This document shows positions 20,230 through 29,901 of a stretch of 64,000 nt of DNA, piece after piece. The DNA is taken from the NCBI RefSeq assembly GCF_014596935.1, contig NZ_JACVXC010000002.1, positions 158,627-222,626 of the forward strand, read 5' to 3'. The notes beneath the pieces were generated by a model. The model made no database searches, was not told where the DNA came from, and saw only the letters and a list, made by a program, of their open reading frames with translations. Made by a program: the position numbers and the translations under genes. The stretch's first letter is position 1; each line of letters begins with the position of its first letter. The stretch is from Aestuariibaculum suncheonense (GTDB lineage: Bacteria > Bacteroidota > Bacteroidia > Flavobacteriales > Flavobacteriaceae).

Positions 20230-22551
20230 CTAGTCATTAAACATTTCAAGTTTTAACTCCCCTCCATTTATAATATCGGAATGAGATATTTCGTAAGTAC
20301 TTAAAGGCTTAGAATTCAAATATGCTTTCTTTACATATATATTTTCTTCACTGTTGTTGCTTGCTTTTATTTGAAAAGTTTCTCCTGGATAATAATTACT
20401 ATTCAGGTGAATGGTTACTTTATCAAAAATCGGACTTCCTATTTGATAACTTGGGTTTTCTTCTGTTCCTCCATTCATCTGAAACAAGCCCATCTTCATT
20501 AATACAGCCAAACTCCCCATAAGTCCCTGATCTTCATCACCGTTATATCCTGTACTGGTCTCTAATCCTGAAAATACTTGATCGACAACTTTTCTTGACC
20601 AATACTGCGTTAAATCCGGTCTATCCAACTGCTGAAAAATAAAGGTTGTTTGTATTGAGGGTTGATTGCCATAATTAACTGGAATTCTGCTGTATTCTGG
20701 ATGTTTTTCAGCGGCATGGGAATTACCAGAAGTAAAGCCTAATTTTTCTGCTTCAATAAACTGAGTATTTAACTTATCTACTGCCCTTTGATTTCCTCCC
20801 ATTAATCGTGCTAATCCTTTCATATCATGAGGAACAAACCAAGTAAATTGTGCACCGTTAGATTCTATAAAACCATTTTGATACTGGTATGGATCGAAAT
20901 TATGCAGCCAATATCCATCTATACTTTTTGGACGTATCCATCCTGAATGTTTATCGTATAAAATTTTATAGTTCTTTGATCTCTTCAAAAAATAATTGTA
21001 TTCATCTTCTTGTCCCACTTTTTTTGCCAATTGAGCTAAAGTCCAATCTTGATAGGCATACTCTAGAGTTAAACTCGCTCCTTCTTGATGCCCCCCAAAC
21101 TCTCCTTCTGGTAGAGGATATGGAACAAAACCTTCCTTTAAATAATAGTTAAAACCACCACCTAAACTTGTTAAATGCTCGTAACCGGCCTTTTCCATAA
21201 TACCACCTGGCATATGATTACGCTTCAATGCTAAGTAAATTGAATCTATATGTTCTTTAACTATGCCTTTCTGAATTGCACTAACGATAAAAGGGGTTGA
21301 AGATGCTCCTGTCATAACATAAGTATAATTTCCTCCTGAAGGTCCTCTTGGAATCATACCGCCATCCTTATAATATTGCATTAAAGACCCCGTGAATTCA
21401 TGCATTATTTCTGGGTAAACTAACCCCCAAAGTGTATTTATAGTCCATTGAGCTCCCCAGAAAGAATCCGAATTATAATGATTAAACAAAGGAACTCCCT
21501 CATCATTGACAGGTAATTGACCAATTCTAAACTGCTCTTTTGTATTATCTGGATAGGCTCCATTAGCATCACTAATAATTCTTCTACCTTGTAATGCATG
21601 CCATAAATCTGTATAAAATCTTTGCTGGTCTTTTTCTGATCCACCTTCAACCTCAATGCGTCCTAATAAGTCATTCCATTCTTTTTTAGAATCGTCAATT
21701 ATTTGATTAAAATTCCAATGCGGTAATTCTCTCTCAATATTATTCCTTGCATTTTGATGCGAGGTATATGAAATTCCAGCTTTTAAAAGGATTTCTTCAT
21801 GTCCTTTTTCTAATAAAATCAGATAATTACCTGTTTTATAATCTTTATTTATTTCTAATATTGGAGTATTTAAACGAATATTAAAATACACATGTAATGG
21901 TTTTGGTCGTCTATGTGTCTGGACAGCAACTAATTTACCTTTCAACTCATTTTTTCCAACTTGCTGTAATATTCCATCTGTATTCTCACAAGGTCCTAAA
22001 AATGTATTCAAATTAAGAAGAACTCCCACATCTTCTTTTTGTGGAACACAATACCTATGAAAACCAACTCGTTTGGTACTTGTCAACTCTACCTTTATTT
22101 TATATCTATCCAATTCTACAGAATGATATCCTGGAGTTATTTGCTCTTTAACATGAGAAAAGCCTGAATAATAATCTCTAAATATGTTGTTTTTATTCTT
22201 TAAATCTACTGTAACAGGCATTAAAGAAAGTCCTGATAACTGCCATGCGTGTATGTGACTAAATCCTTTTATTGTATCTGTTTTATAGCAGTATCCACTA
22301 CCCCAAGCTCCATTAACCTCTGTATCTGGACTTAAATTTACCATTCCGAATGGTCTGCTCGCCGATGAGAAAAAGAACCATCTTGAATTTTCTGAATCTA
22401 ATAAAGGATATACCTTATCAGTAAATTGTTCTTCTTTTAAGTCTGTTTCAATGTTTCTATTACAACATATTAAAAGAAGAAAAATTACCAAGACCAAAAA
22501 ATTAAAGAAATAGTCTTTAACATTATCAGTTCTTATAAAATTTAAGTTCAT
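20230..22551 (-). CDS. GH92 alpha-mannosidase (copy 2), lipoprotein
   Basis: This second GH92 is diverged from the copy at 13.9-16.2 kb. The family N-terminal text SRPFGMVNLSPDTEVNGAW, the GFSHIHAWQLSG loop, the ELPHWNF segment and a GDEDQGLMG motif replacing the GNDD-type base motif are visible. The open frame reaches 22614, but I prefer the ATG at 22551. It directly opens a charged N-terminus followed by a hydrophobic run ending LLLICC (lipid Cys29 or 30), giving 773 aa. It is the first enzyme gene after the SusC/SusD pair, beyond a strong hairpin. The unusual base motif suggests a different linkage or aglycone from copy 1. Family confident, specificity unknown. Confidence 0.92.
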   Translation of the reverse strand: MNLNFIRTDNVKDYFFNFLVLVIFLLLICCNRNIETDLKEEQFTDKVYPLLDSENSRWFFFSSASRPFGMVNLSPDTEVNGAWGSGYCYKTDTIKGFSHIHAWQLSGLSLMPVTVDLKNKNNIFRDYYSGFSHVKEQITPGYHSVELDRYKIKVELTSTKRVGFHRYCVPQKEDVGVLLNLNTFLGPCENTDGILQQVGKNELKGKLVAVQTHRRPKPLHVYFNIRLNTPILEINKDYKTGNYLILLEKGHEEILLKAGISYTSHQNARNNIERELPHWNFNQIIDDSKKEWNDLLGRIEVEGGSEKDQQRFYTDLWHALQGRRIISDANGAYPDNTKEQFRIGQLPVNDEGVPLFNHYNSDSFWGAQWTINTLWGLVYPEIMHEFTGSLMQYYKDGGMIPRGPSGGNYTYVMTGASSTPFIVSAIQKGIVKEHIDSIYLALKRNHMPGGIMEKAGYEHLTSLGGGFNYYLKEGFVPYPLPEGEFGGHQEGASLTLEYAYQDWTLAQLAKKVGQEDEYNYFLKRSKNYKILYDKHSGWIRPKSIDGYWLHNFDPYQYQNGFIESNGAQFTWFVPHDMKGLARLMGGNQRAVDKLNTQFIEAEKLGFTSGNSHAAEKHPEYSRIPVNYGNQPSIQTTFIFQQLDRPDLTQYWSRKVVDQVFSGLETSTGYNGDEDQGLMGSLAVLMKMGLFQMNGGTEENPSYQIGSPIFDKVTIHLNSNYYPGETFQIKASNNSEENIYVKKAYLNSKPLSTYEISHSDIINGGELKLEMFND

Positions 22552-22623
22552 GTTCAAATTGCTTACTTGGAAATTCGTAGTAGATATAGTGCTTTTACCT
22601 TCTATTACATACAATATATTTTA

Positions 22624-22657
22624 AAAATAGGCAGGCTATTCAATACCTGCCTATTTT
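22624..22657 (-). terminator. Strong intercistronic hairpin after susD
   Basis: A 12-bp perfect stem, AAAATAGGCAGG (22624-22635) with CCTGCCTATTTT (22646-22657), and a 10-nt loop. On the minus strand it ends in a T run, so it should stop or stabilise the susCD transcript before the downstream GH92 gene. Such hairpins commonly keep susCD mRNA more abundant than the enzyme genes. Confidence 0.85.
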
Positions 22658-22688
22658 CATTAACAACTAAAAAAACTAAACATTGATC

Positions 22689-24323
22689 CTACTGATAATT
22701 AGGATTTTGAGTAATACTTCCTCCTGTAACATCAATTTCTCCTTGAGGTATTGGTCTTAAAAGGTGTTTAGTGGTAAGCGCATTATTTAAAGCCGCATGA
22801 GGGTTATGCAATAATGTTCTTTCAACCAACTTACCAGTTCTCTTCAAATCCATCCATCTATTAACTTCTCCTGTTAATTCTCTAGCTCTCTCATCTAAAA
22901 TAAAATCAATATTAACATCGGCTGCTAAAACAGGAACTAATAAACCTGCTCTTGAACGCAATGTCGTTAAACGAGCTGCAGCAGTAATTGCGTCATTCGA
23001 ACCTAAATACGCTTCAGCAGCAATTAAATAAGCTTCACCACTTCTCATCATTACCATGTCTCTTACACCTTGCGAAGGAGTATCTGGCTGGGCATAAGGA
23101 GCGTCTGTATCATCAAATTTTGTGAACATTGGATAATGTACTGCAGTAACCCCATCACTTTGGAAATAGGTTCCTGGGTTAATTACCTTATATGGCTTAG
23201 AGCTAATCTCTGTCTGTGACCATACTACTTTAGGAAAGTAGATAGCCGTATCACCTGCAACAACATTAACAGTGCTTCCGTTTACTGTTGCTGTATAATC
23301 TTCGTCTGCATAAATAACTCGAGTAAAAGTAGATTCCGCTCTTTCATCATTCTCAGCAAAAAGTGAATAATAAAAAGGTGTAGGCATTGGCCCTAATTGC
23401 TGAACTGTTTTTAACATTCCCGGGTAATCGTAAAAACTGAATTTGTATTTCATATGCCTTGAGTTACCCCACCCTCTGCTTACAGGATTTGTTCCAAACA
23501 AATAAGAGAATATTACTTCAGAGTTCCTCTGATTATCAATACTCACTAACTGCGAAAAAGATGATACTAATGCATGGTTCGAAATAACAGCGTCAGCTAA
23601 AGAGGCAGCTTCAGTAAAATCTTGTTGCGCACCAAAAGACTTATAACCTCTTGTTAAAAGTACTTTAGATAACAAATGTCTAACCGCATCCTTAGACACT
23701 CGGCCATACTTTGATGGACTTTGTGGAACGGCCGTTAGAGCATCTTGTAAATCGGAAACAATTTGTTGGTAAACTGCTTCCTCTGTATCACGAGTATAGT
23801 TCGTCTCTGCGGTAGTAACCTGATTAAGTACTAGGGGTACACCTCCGTAATTTTCAACTAATTTAAAATAAGCCCAAGCTCTAAAAAACTTAGCCTCCCC
23901 AACACCTAGTACTTTTTCTGCATCTGTAACTCCAAGAATAACATCTGCATTATCTATCGCTGTGTTGGCTGCCGATATAATACTGTATTGGTTGCTCCAA
24001 TAAACACTAATTGGCCAATTGAATGAGTTTAAGTTTACGTAGTCATTAAGGTCATCTGTTCCTTGAACAGCTCCTCCACGAGTAATAATATCTGTTCCTA
24101 AATCTTCAAGAAGATAATACATATCAGGAGTATAACGTGTAGTCGTTTCCCTAGACCTTTCATATACTGTAGCAACTAACTGAGTAAAAGTTTGAGGGTC
24201 TGAACTCGCAGTCTCGATAGAAATCGAAGAGTTATTCTCCTCTTCTAAATAGCTATCACAACTAGTAAACAATGAGCCTGCTGCAAGTAATCCTATTGTT
24301 ATTTTATGATTAAAATATTTCAT
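22689..24323 (-). CDS. SusD/RagB-family outer-membrane glycan-binding lipoprotein (region A)
   Basis: This cell-surface lipoprotein (Cys22 in LFTSC) caps the TonB-dependent transporter and captures oligosaccharides. The 544 residues show the RagB/SusD fold hallmarks: an N-terminal helical block with FFRAWAYFKLVENYGGVPLVL (about 166-186) and a C-terminal RSGEAYLIAAEAYLG helix. A RARELTGE..RWMDLKRTG block and a final PIPQGEID-like tail follow. It starts 26 bp after its SusC partner. It defines the PUL boundary of region A, and its ligand is probably the same glycan attacked by the GH92, GH2 and GH89 enzymes. Confidence 0.96.
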   Translation of the reverse strand: MKYFNHKITIGLLAAGSLFTSCDSYLEEENNSSISIETASSDPQTFTQLVATVYERSRETTTRYTPDMYYLLEDLGTDIITRGGAVQGTDDLNDYVNLNSFNWPISVYWSNQYSIISAANTAIDNADVILGVTDAEKVLGVGEAKFFRAWAYFKLVENYGGVPLVLNQVTTAETNYTRDTEEAVYQQIVSDLQDALTAVPQSPSKYGRVSKDAVRHLLSKVLLTRGYKSFGAQQDFTEAASLADAVISNHALVSSFSQLVSIDNQRNSEVIFSYLFGTNPVSRGWGNSRHMKYKFSFYDYPGMLKTVQQLGPMPTPFYYSLFAENDERAESTFTRVIYADEDYTATVNGSTVNVVAGDTAIYFPKVVWSQTEISSKPYKVINPGTYFQSDGVTAVHYPMFTKFDDTDAPYAQPDTPSQGVRDMVMMRSGEAYLIAAEAYLGSNDAITAAARLTTLRSRAGLLVPVLAADVNIDFILDERARELTGEVNRWMDLKRTGKLVERTLLHNPHAALNNALTTKHLLRPIPQGEIDVTGGSITQNPNYQ

Positions 24324-24349
24324 ATTTTCTATTTTTTATTTTCTAACAA

Positions 24350-27300
24350 TTAAAAGTTTAAACTAATACCTGCCATATAAGTACGAGATAAATAAGAAGC
24401 TCCCCATGAGTTTCTACCCGCACTCTCTGGATCCCAACCATCATATTTTGTAAATATGAATGGATTTTGAACCGTTGTGTAAATTCTTAATCCTTCAATT
24501 TTTAACTTATCTAGTAATGAAGAAGGCAGACTGTAACCTAATGTTACAAAACCTACTTTTGTAAATGACACATCTTTATATTTCATGGTGTGTTGGTATT
24601 GCCCTCCATTGCCTGGTTGATACCATTCATTAGTTGCATTTTCAGGTGTCCAATATCCAATTTTATAACCATTGAACAGTCTTGATGGATCACCATCATA
24701 AGGGAACGATAAGTTGTTATGGAAATTACTACTTACTGTATTACCTTGACTAGTACTGATGAAGAATGTGAAATCGAAATTTTTATAATTCATGGTACTC
24801 GTGACACCTCCTGTCCATTTTGGAGCAGCTTGACCAATAACTTTTCTATCTGCGTCTGGTGTTATTTGTCCATCCCCATTTAAGTCCTTAACTCTTACTT
24901 GACCTGGTGTTTGTCCATAACCATCAGCTTCCGTAGCTTCATCTAATTGCCATACACCATCAAATACATAATCGTAAATAGCTCCAACAGGCTCTCCTAC
25001 TCTATGGATGTAATTTGTACCAGAAATATTGTAATAGATGTCACTACCGTTTAATTCATCAATGGTATTTTTGTTTGATGCAAAGTTAAAATTGGTAGTC
25101 CATTTAAAACTGCCATTATCAACATTCACAGTATTCAAAGCAACTTCAACACCTTTATTCGTTGAAGCTCCAATGTTATCATAAATTCCAGGGAAACCTG
25201 TAACATTTGGCAATGATTTATAAAAGATAATATCTGTGTTTTGTCTGTTGTAAACATCAATAGAACCATTTATTCTATTGTTTAAGAATCCATAATCTAA
25301 ACCAACATTCACCTCACTAGTTTTTTCCCACTTTAAATCAGGATTTGTTAAGTTTGTTATGTATAAAGTTGACATTGGTGTGTCTCCCCAATTTGTAGCA
25401 CTACTTCCTAAAAACGATTGCGATTGCAATGGGCCTAATCCTCCACCTTGACCATTGTTACCCGTCTTACCATAACTTAAACGAATCTTAGCGTTAGAAA
25501 TGAAATCTTGGGATTTCATAAAATCTTCATCAATTACTTTCCAGGCAAAGGCTGCAGATGGAAAAAATGCCCATTTATTTCCTTTAGCCAAAATAGAAGC
25601 TCCATCATATCTACCTGTAAACGTAAACAAGTATTTATTCATCAATGCATAATTTACTCTAGCTGTGTAAGATTCTAACTGTTGTTTAGAAAAAGAACTG
25701 TTTACTTCTCTAATATCTAAACCTGCTCCTAGGTTATAGAATTTAAACTCATCTGTTGTAAAGTTTCTAACTTGATTATAGTAGCCCTCTGAACGTTCCA
25801 TAAATCTTGAAATCACACCCGTAAATTCCAAATTATGGACATCTTTAGTAAATTTATAGTTGATGATATTATCCCATGAATATGAGAAATAATTAAAATT
25901 ATTTACCTGTGCTCTTCTGTTTGATGGATTCCCAGTTACACTCTTAGAATACAACCCTCGGTATTCACCATATCTTGTATATTTTAAATTAGGAGAAAAC
26001 TTAGTAGTTAACATCAAACCTTTTGCTGGTTGAATTTGCAATGCTATATCACCAATATATTGAAGAAACTTAGTTTCTTTAAACTCATTGTCAGCTTCAA
26101 ACAGTGGATTTGTTATTTGAGTTTCTTTATCTGTAGGAAAGAACCTTAGAGTACCATCATCATTATAAGGTCTTCCTATTGGTTTAAGCCTGTAGGCACT
26201 TCTAAAACCTTCCCAACTTCCTGTGTTTTGGATAGCGTGAGTCACATAATTATTAACACTTAAGTTTAACCAATCTGTAAGATCGCTACTAACACTACCT
26301 CTTATGTTAAATCTCGTATAATCTTCACCCTCTAAAGTTCCATTATCTTCGGTATAGGCCATACCAGTTGAATACTTAGTATTATCATTACCTCCACTTA
26401 AATTAAGTGAATGATTAGTTTGAAATCCCTTTACCAACATTAAATCTACCCAATCGGTACTTACACCATCAGCTACATTTTGTAACTCTTGTCCATCTAA
26501 ATAATCAGATAACACCACATCATCTCTTCTGTAATTTAAATTTCCAGAAGCAAATTGATTACCAACAACAACATCCTTTAAATACTCAACATATCCAGAA
26601 CCATCTTGTATTGAAGGTAAATTATAAGCTTCTTTGAAACCAACATAATTAGAGTAATTTACTCTAAGTTTTCCCTTTTTACCTCTTTTTGTTTCAACTA
26701 TTACAACACCATTACTACCTCTAGAACCATAAATAGCTGTAGCAGAAGCATCTTTAAGAACATCCATACGCTCTATATCTGCTGGGTTCAAAAAGGAAAT
26801 ATCGTCCACAAAAATACCATCAACTATGAACAATGGGTTTTGCCCTGGTGTAAAACCACCTTGATCTGCAGTTTGATTATTGTTAATTGTACTAGCGCCA
26901 CGAATACGAATATTAAATCCACCCGAACCCGGCTTATTATCTGTACGTTGTATAACAACACCAGCAGCCTGGCCTTGTAAAGCAGAAACAGCATCTACTT
27001 TATTGGTTTGCTCTAATTGTTTTGCATCCATAGAAGCTACCGATCCTGTTAGGTCACTCCTTTTAGTAGTTCCGTAACCAACAACCACTACCTCGTCTAG
27101 TTTTGCTAAATCTTCTTGCATAACAACATCCAATGTTCCCCCTCCTTTGTAAGCTACTTCTAAAGTTTGGTAACCTACATAAGAGAACACAAGGACATCT
27201 CCAACATTTGCATTAATGGAATAATTACCATCAAAATCAGTGGAACCTCCGCTTCGTGTTCCCTTTATAATAATGTTAGCTCCTGGTATAGGAACCTCAT

Positions 27301-27397
27301 TAGGATCCTTAACAACACCCGAAACGGTATCTTGAGCCCATGAAATTGATGAAAAACATAGCAAAATTGCTATTACTAATAATCTAAGTTTTTTCAT
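24350..27397 (-). CDS. SusC/RagA-family TonB-dependent glycan transporter (region A)
   Basis: An outer-membrane beta-barrel importer of oligosaccharides, energised by TonB. Signal peptide about 1-21; carboxypeptidase-regulatory-like domain (VSGVVKDPNEVPIPGANI, about 25-95); a TonB-box-like DEVVVVGYG near 100; a plug domain with the SusC motif DASATAIYGSRGSNGVV; then the barrel to a terminal aromatic residue (GISLNF). Length 1015 aa is usual. It is the first gene of region A, divergent from uxuA across a 395-bp spacer. Confidence 0.97.
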   Translation of the reverse strand: MKKLRLLVIAILLCFSSISWAQDTVSGVVKDPNEVPIPGANIIIKGTRSGGSTDFDGNYSINANVGDVLVFSYVGYQTLEVAYKGGGTLDVVMQEDLAKLDEVVVVGYGTTKRSDLTGSVASMDAKQLEQTNKVDAVSALQGQAAGVVIQRTDNKPGSGGFNIRIRGASTINNNQTADQGGFTPGQNPLFIVDGIFVDDISFLNPADIERMDVLKDASATAIYGSRGSNGVVIVETKRGKKGKLRVNYSNYVGFKEAYNLPSIQDGSGYVEYLKDVVVGNQFASGNLNYRRDDVVLSDYLDGQELQNVADGVSTDWVDLMLVKGFQTNHSLNLSGGNDNTKYSTGMAYTEDNGTLEGEDYTRFNIRGSVSSDLTDWLNLSVNNYVTHAIQNTGSWEGFRSAYRLKPIGRPYNDDGTLRFFPTDKETQITNPLFEADNEFKETKFLQYIGDIALQIQPAKGLMLTTKFSPNLKYTRYGEYRGLYSKSVTGNPSNRRAQVNNFNYFSYSWDNIINYKFTKDVHNLEFTGVISRFMERSEGYYNQVRNFTTDEFKFYNLGAGLDIREVNSSFSKQQLESYTARVNYALMNKYLFTFTGRYDGASILAKGNKWAFFPSAAFAWKVIDEDFMKSQDFISNAKIRLSYGKTGNNGQGGGLGPLQSQSFLGSSATNWGDTPMSTLYITNLTNPDLKWEKTSEVNVGLDYGFLNNRINGSIDVYNRQNTDIIFYKSLPNVTGFPGIYDNIGASTNKGVEVALNTVNVDNGSFKWTTNFNFASNKNTIDELNGSDIYYNISGTNYIHRVGEPVGAIYDYVFDGVWQLDEATEADGYGQTPGQVRVKDLNGDGQITPDADRKVIGQAAPKWTGGVTSTMNYKNFDFTFFISTSQGNTVSSNFHNNLSFPYDGDPSRLFNGYKIGYWTPENATNEWYQPGNGGQYQHTMKYKDVSFTKVGFVTLGYSLPSSLLDKLKIEGLRIYTTVQNPFIFTKYDGWDPESAGRNSWGASYLSRTYMAGISLNF

Positions 27398-27792
27398 ATT
27401 AATTAGTTTGGTTAATATTATTATTTCAGAATTTATCTGACTAATTCTTGGTAAAATTAGCAGGGTTGTAGTTTTAACAAATGGATATTTTATTCAAAAA
27501 CATGGAGAACTAAATATTTCCCTTCCATACCAATCACAAGCCAAACTCCTAAAAGACAGTAAATAACCACAAAATCTTATTGAATATTTCATCCATGTAT
27601 TTGAATTATTAGTCCATTAAAACCTATTTATCTATATATAATTTTGAAAGACTGCGCTTGAACTAAATAATTTTAGACATGAGTAAAATAAGGCATTAAG
27701 TAGCTATTAAAAACTATTATTAAAGTTGCATACTCTATCAACAAAAGGGAAAGTATTGCTTTAAGTTTTAATGGCCAATAATAAATATTAAT
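27398..27792. other. Divergent promoter region between susC (minus) and uxuA (plus)
   Basis: This 395-bp AT-rich spacer must hold the promoters of both the region A susCD operon and the uxuA operon. I found no strong inverted repeat and no CAAYCGRTTG-type site. A TAATTTTG at 27639-27646 (plus strand) fits the Bacteroidota -7 consensus TAnnTTTG, but no TTG box lies at the right distance upstream, so it is only a weak candidate. Confidence 0.45.
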
Positions 27793-28977
27793 ATGGAACA
27801 AACATGGCGTTGGTACGGCCCTCAAGACCCGGTATCTTTATCAGATATAAAACAAGCTGGAGCAACAGGAATTGTTTCTGCTCTGCATCATATCCCAAAT
27901 GGCGAAGTTTGGACGATTAATGAAATAAATAATCGAAAAAAACTCATTGAAAATGCAGCGTTAATATGGAGTGTTGTAGAAAGTATTCCTGTACATGAAG
28001 ACATAAAAACACGTTCAGGAAATTTCCTGAAGTATATAGACAATTACAAAACCAGTATCGAAAATTTAGCAAGTTGCGGAATTCATATTGTATGCTACAA
28101 TTTTATGCCAATTTTAGACTGGACAAGAACAGATTTGGGATTCATTTTAAAAGATGGTTCTAAAGCACTTCGCTTTGAGTTTACTGCTTTTGCCGCTTTT
28201 GAACTATTCTTATTAAAGCGACCTGAGGCTCACAAACATTATAGTAAAAATCAAGTAAATAAAGCTCAACTTTATTTTAATTCACTTACTAATACCGAAA
28301 AAGAAAATCTAACAAAAAACATTATAGCTGGTTTACCTGGCGCTGAAGGAGGATATACATTAGAACAGTTTAAAGAAACCTTAAAAAGCTACAAAAACAT
28401 AGATTCTAAAAAACTAAAATCTAATTTGGTTTCTTTTTTAAAAGACATTATTCCCGTTGCAGAAAAGAACAACGTGCTCATGTGTATTCATCCCGATGAT
28501 CCACCTTATTCTATTTTAGGACTACCTCGAATTGTAAGTACAGAAAAAGATTTGGACTTTATTTTTAATCAAGTTCCCAGCCGAAACAATGGCTTAACAT
28601 TTTGCACTGGATCACTAGGTGTTATTGAACAAAATCATCTAATAAAAATGGTAAAAAGATTCGCTAATAGAATCCACTTCATACACTTACGAAGCACCGA
28701 ACGTGATAAAGAAGGAAATTTTCATGAAGCCAATCATTTAGAGGGTGATGTAAATATGTTTTCTGTGATAAAAGAAATTATTTTGGAAGAAAGAAGACGA
28801 TTTAAAAGCAATTATTCTGATGCTATTATACCAATGCGTCCAGACCATGGACACCAAATGCTTGACGATTTAAACAAAAAAACAAATCCAGGATACTCTG
28901 CTATTGGAAGATTGAGAGGTCTGGCCGAACTAAGAGAATTAGAGCTTGGGATTAAAAAATCATTAAACCTAGATTAA
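27793..28977 (+). CDS. uxuA: Mannonate dehydratase
   Basis: A cytoplasmic enzyme that converts D-mannonate to 2-keto-3-deoxy-D-gluconate, the third step of glucuronate breakdown. The 394-aa protein carries UxuA text throughout: [12 protein letters not shown] at the N-terminus, [10 protein letters not shown], the metal-site block [35 protein letters not shown] and [11 protein letters not shown]. It has no signal peptide. It is first of three plus-strand genes, 9 bp before the inositol oxygenase gene, and faces away from the region A operon. It fits the alpha-glucuronidases (two GH115, one GH67) in the window, whose product is glucuronate. The uronate isomerase and fructuronate reductase that must precede it are not here. 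Confidence 0.96.
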   Translation: MEQTWRWYGPQDPVSLSDIKQAGATGIVSALHHIPNGEVWTINEINNRKKLIENAALIWSVVESIPVHEDIKTRSGNFLKYIDNYKTSIENLASCGIHIVCYNFMPILDWTRTDLGFILKDGSKALRFEFTAFAAFELFLLKRPEAHKHYSKNQVNKAQLYFNSLTNTEKENLTKNIIAGLPGAEGGYTLEQFKETLKSYKNIDSKKLKSNLVSFLKDIIPVAEKNNVLMCIHPDDPPYSILGLPRIVSTEKDLDFIFNQVPSRNNGLTFCTGSLGVIEQNHLIKMVKRFANRIHFIHLRSTERDKEGNFHEANHLEGDVNMFSVIKEIILEERRRFKSNYSDAIIPMRPDHGHQMLDDLNKKTNPGYSAIGRLRGLAELRELELGIKKSLNLD

Positions 28978-28986
28978 TACATTAAT

Positions 28987-29865
28987 ATGGAAAATTCAAC
29001 TAACAAAAACAAGACAAACCCAATGCAGAATATAGATGATTGGGAAGATAATTTAATGGAACGCTATCCTGATCCTGAACTTCCTAAAAAGGAAAAAAGT
29101 GAATTTAGAAACTATGTAGATTCAGAAAGACAAGACACCGTTAGGGAGTTTTACAGATTAAATCACCAATTCCAAACTTATGATTTTGTTTGTAAAAAAG
29201 AAGATGAATTCCTTCAATTTAACAGAAAAGAAATGTCTCTTTGGGATGCCGTAGATTTCCTGAATACCTTGGTCGATGACAGTGATCCAGATATTGACTT
29301 AGACCAATTACAACATCTCTTACAAACATCGGAGGCCATTCGAGCAGATGGTCATCCCGATTGGTTCGTACTTACCGGATTTCTTCATGATGTTGGCAAG
29401 GTTTTATGCCTATTCGATGAGCCACAATGGGCTGTTGTGGGAGACACTTTTCCTGTAGGATGCAAGTTTTCCGATAAAATTGTTTATCCTGATTTTTTTG
29501 AGGCCAATCCGGATTCATCAAACGAAAAATACAATACAAAGTATGGTATTTATCAACCTAACTGTGGGTTAGAGCATGTGAAAATGAGTTGGGGACACGA
29601 TGAATACCTATATCAAATTATGAAGGATTACTTGCCAGAACCTGCTCTTTACATTATCCGCTATCATTCATTTTATGCGCAGCATCGCGAAAATGCTTAT
29701 GCCCATTTAATGAATAAAAAAGATATTGAAATGTTTGAATGGGTGAAAACATTCAACCCTTACGATTTATATACCAAAGCACCTATTAAACCAGATGTAA
29801 AGAAATTAAAACCTTATTATGAGGAATTAGTTAAAAAATACCTTCCAGAAATAATCAAATTTTAA
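28987..29865 (+). CDS. Myo-inositol oxygenase (MIOX)
   Basis: MIOX uses a di-iron centre and O2 to cleave myo-inositol to D-glucuronate. The protein (292 aa) aligns by eye with human MIOX across its full length. All six iron ligands are present: His110 (LQHLLQT), His134-Asp135 (FLHDVGK), His204 (SWGHDEY), His227 (RYHSFYAQH) and Asp260 (NPYDLYTK). The conserved [15 protein letters not shown]-like stretch appears as [15 protein letters not shown]. It lacks a signal peptide, so it is cytoplasmic. It lies between uxuA (9 bp) and a sodium symporter (36 bp), as expected if inositol is turned into glucuronate and fed to the uronate route. An alternative cyclitol substrate is possible. Confidence 0.95.
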   Translation: MENSTNKNKTNPMQNIDDWEDNLMERYPDPELPKKEKSEFRNYVDSERQDTVREFYRLNHQFQTYDFVCKKEDEFLQFNRKEMSLWDAVDFLNTLVDDSDPDIDLDQLQHLLQTSEAIRADGHPDWFVLTGFLHDVGKVLCLFDEPQWAVVGDTFPVGCKFSDKIVYPDFFEANPDSSNEKYNTKYGIYQPNCGLEHVKMSWGHDEYLYQIMKDYLPEPALYIIRYHSFYAQHRENAYAHLMNKKDIEMFEWVKTFNPYDLYTKAPIKPDVKKLKPYYEELVKKYLPEIIKF

Positions 29866-29901
29866 TTACACTTTACAACAAACTAACTAAACTCCCTTAT
29901 T

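Noticed and set aside
27639-27646. TAATTTTG as a Bacteroidota -7 promoter box for uxuA
   Set aside because: It fits the consensus but has no TTG box at the usual distance, and such 8-mers are common in AT-rich spacers; not listed as a promoter.
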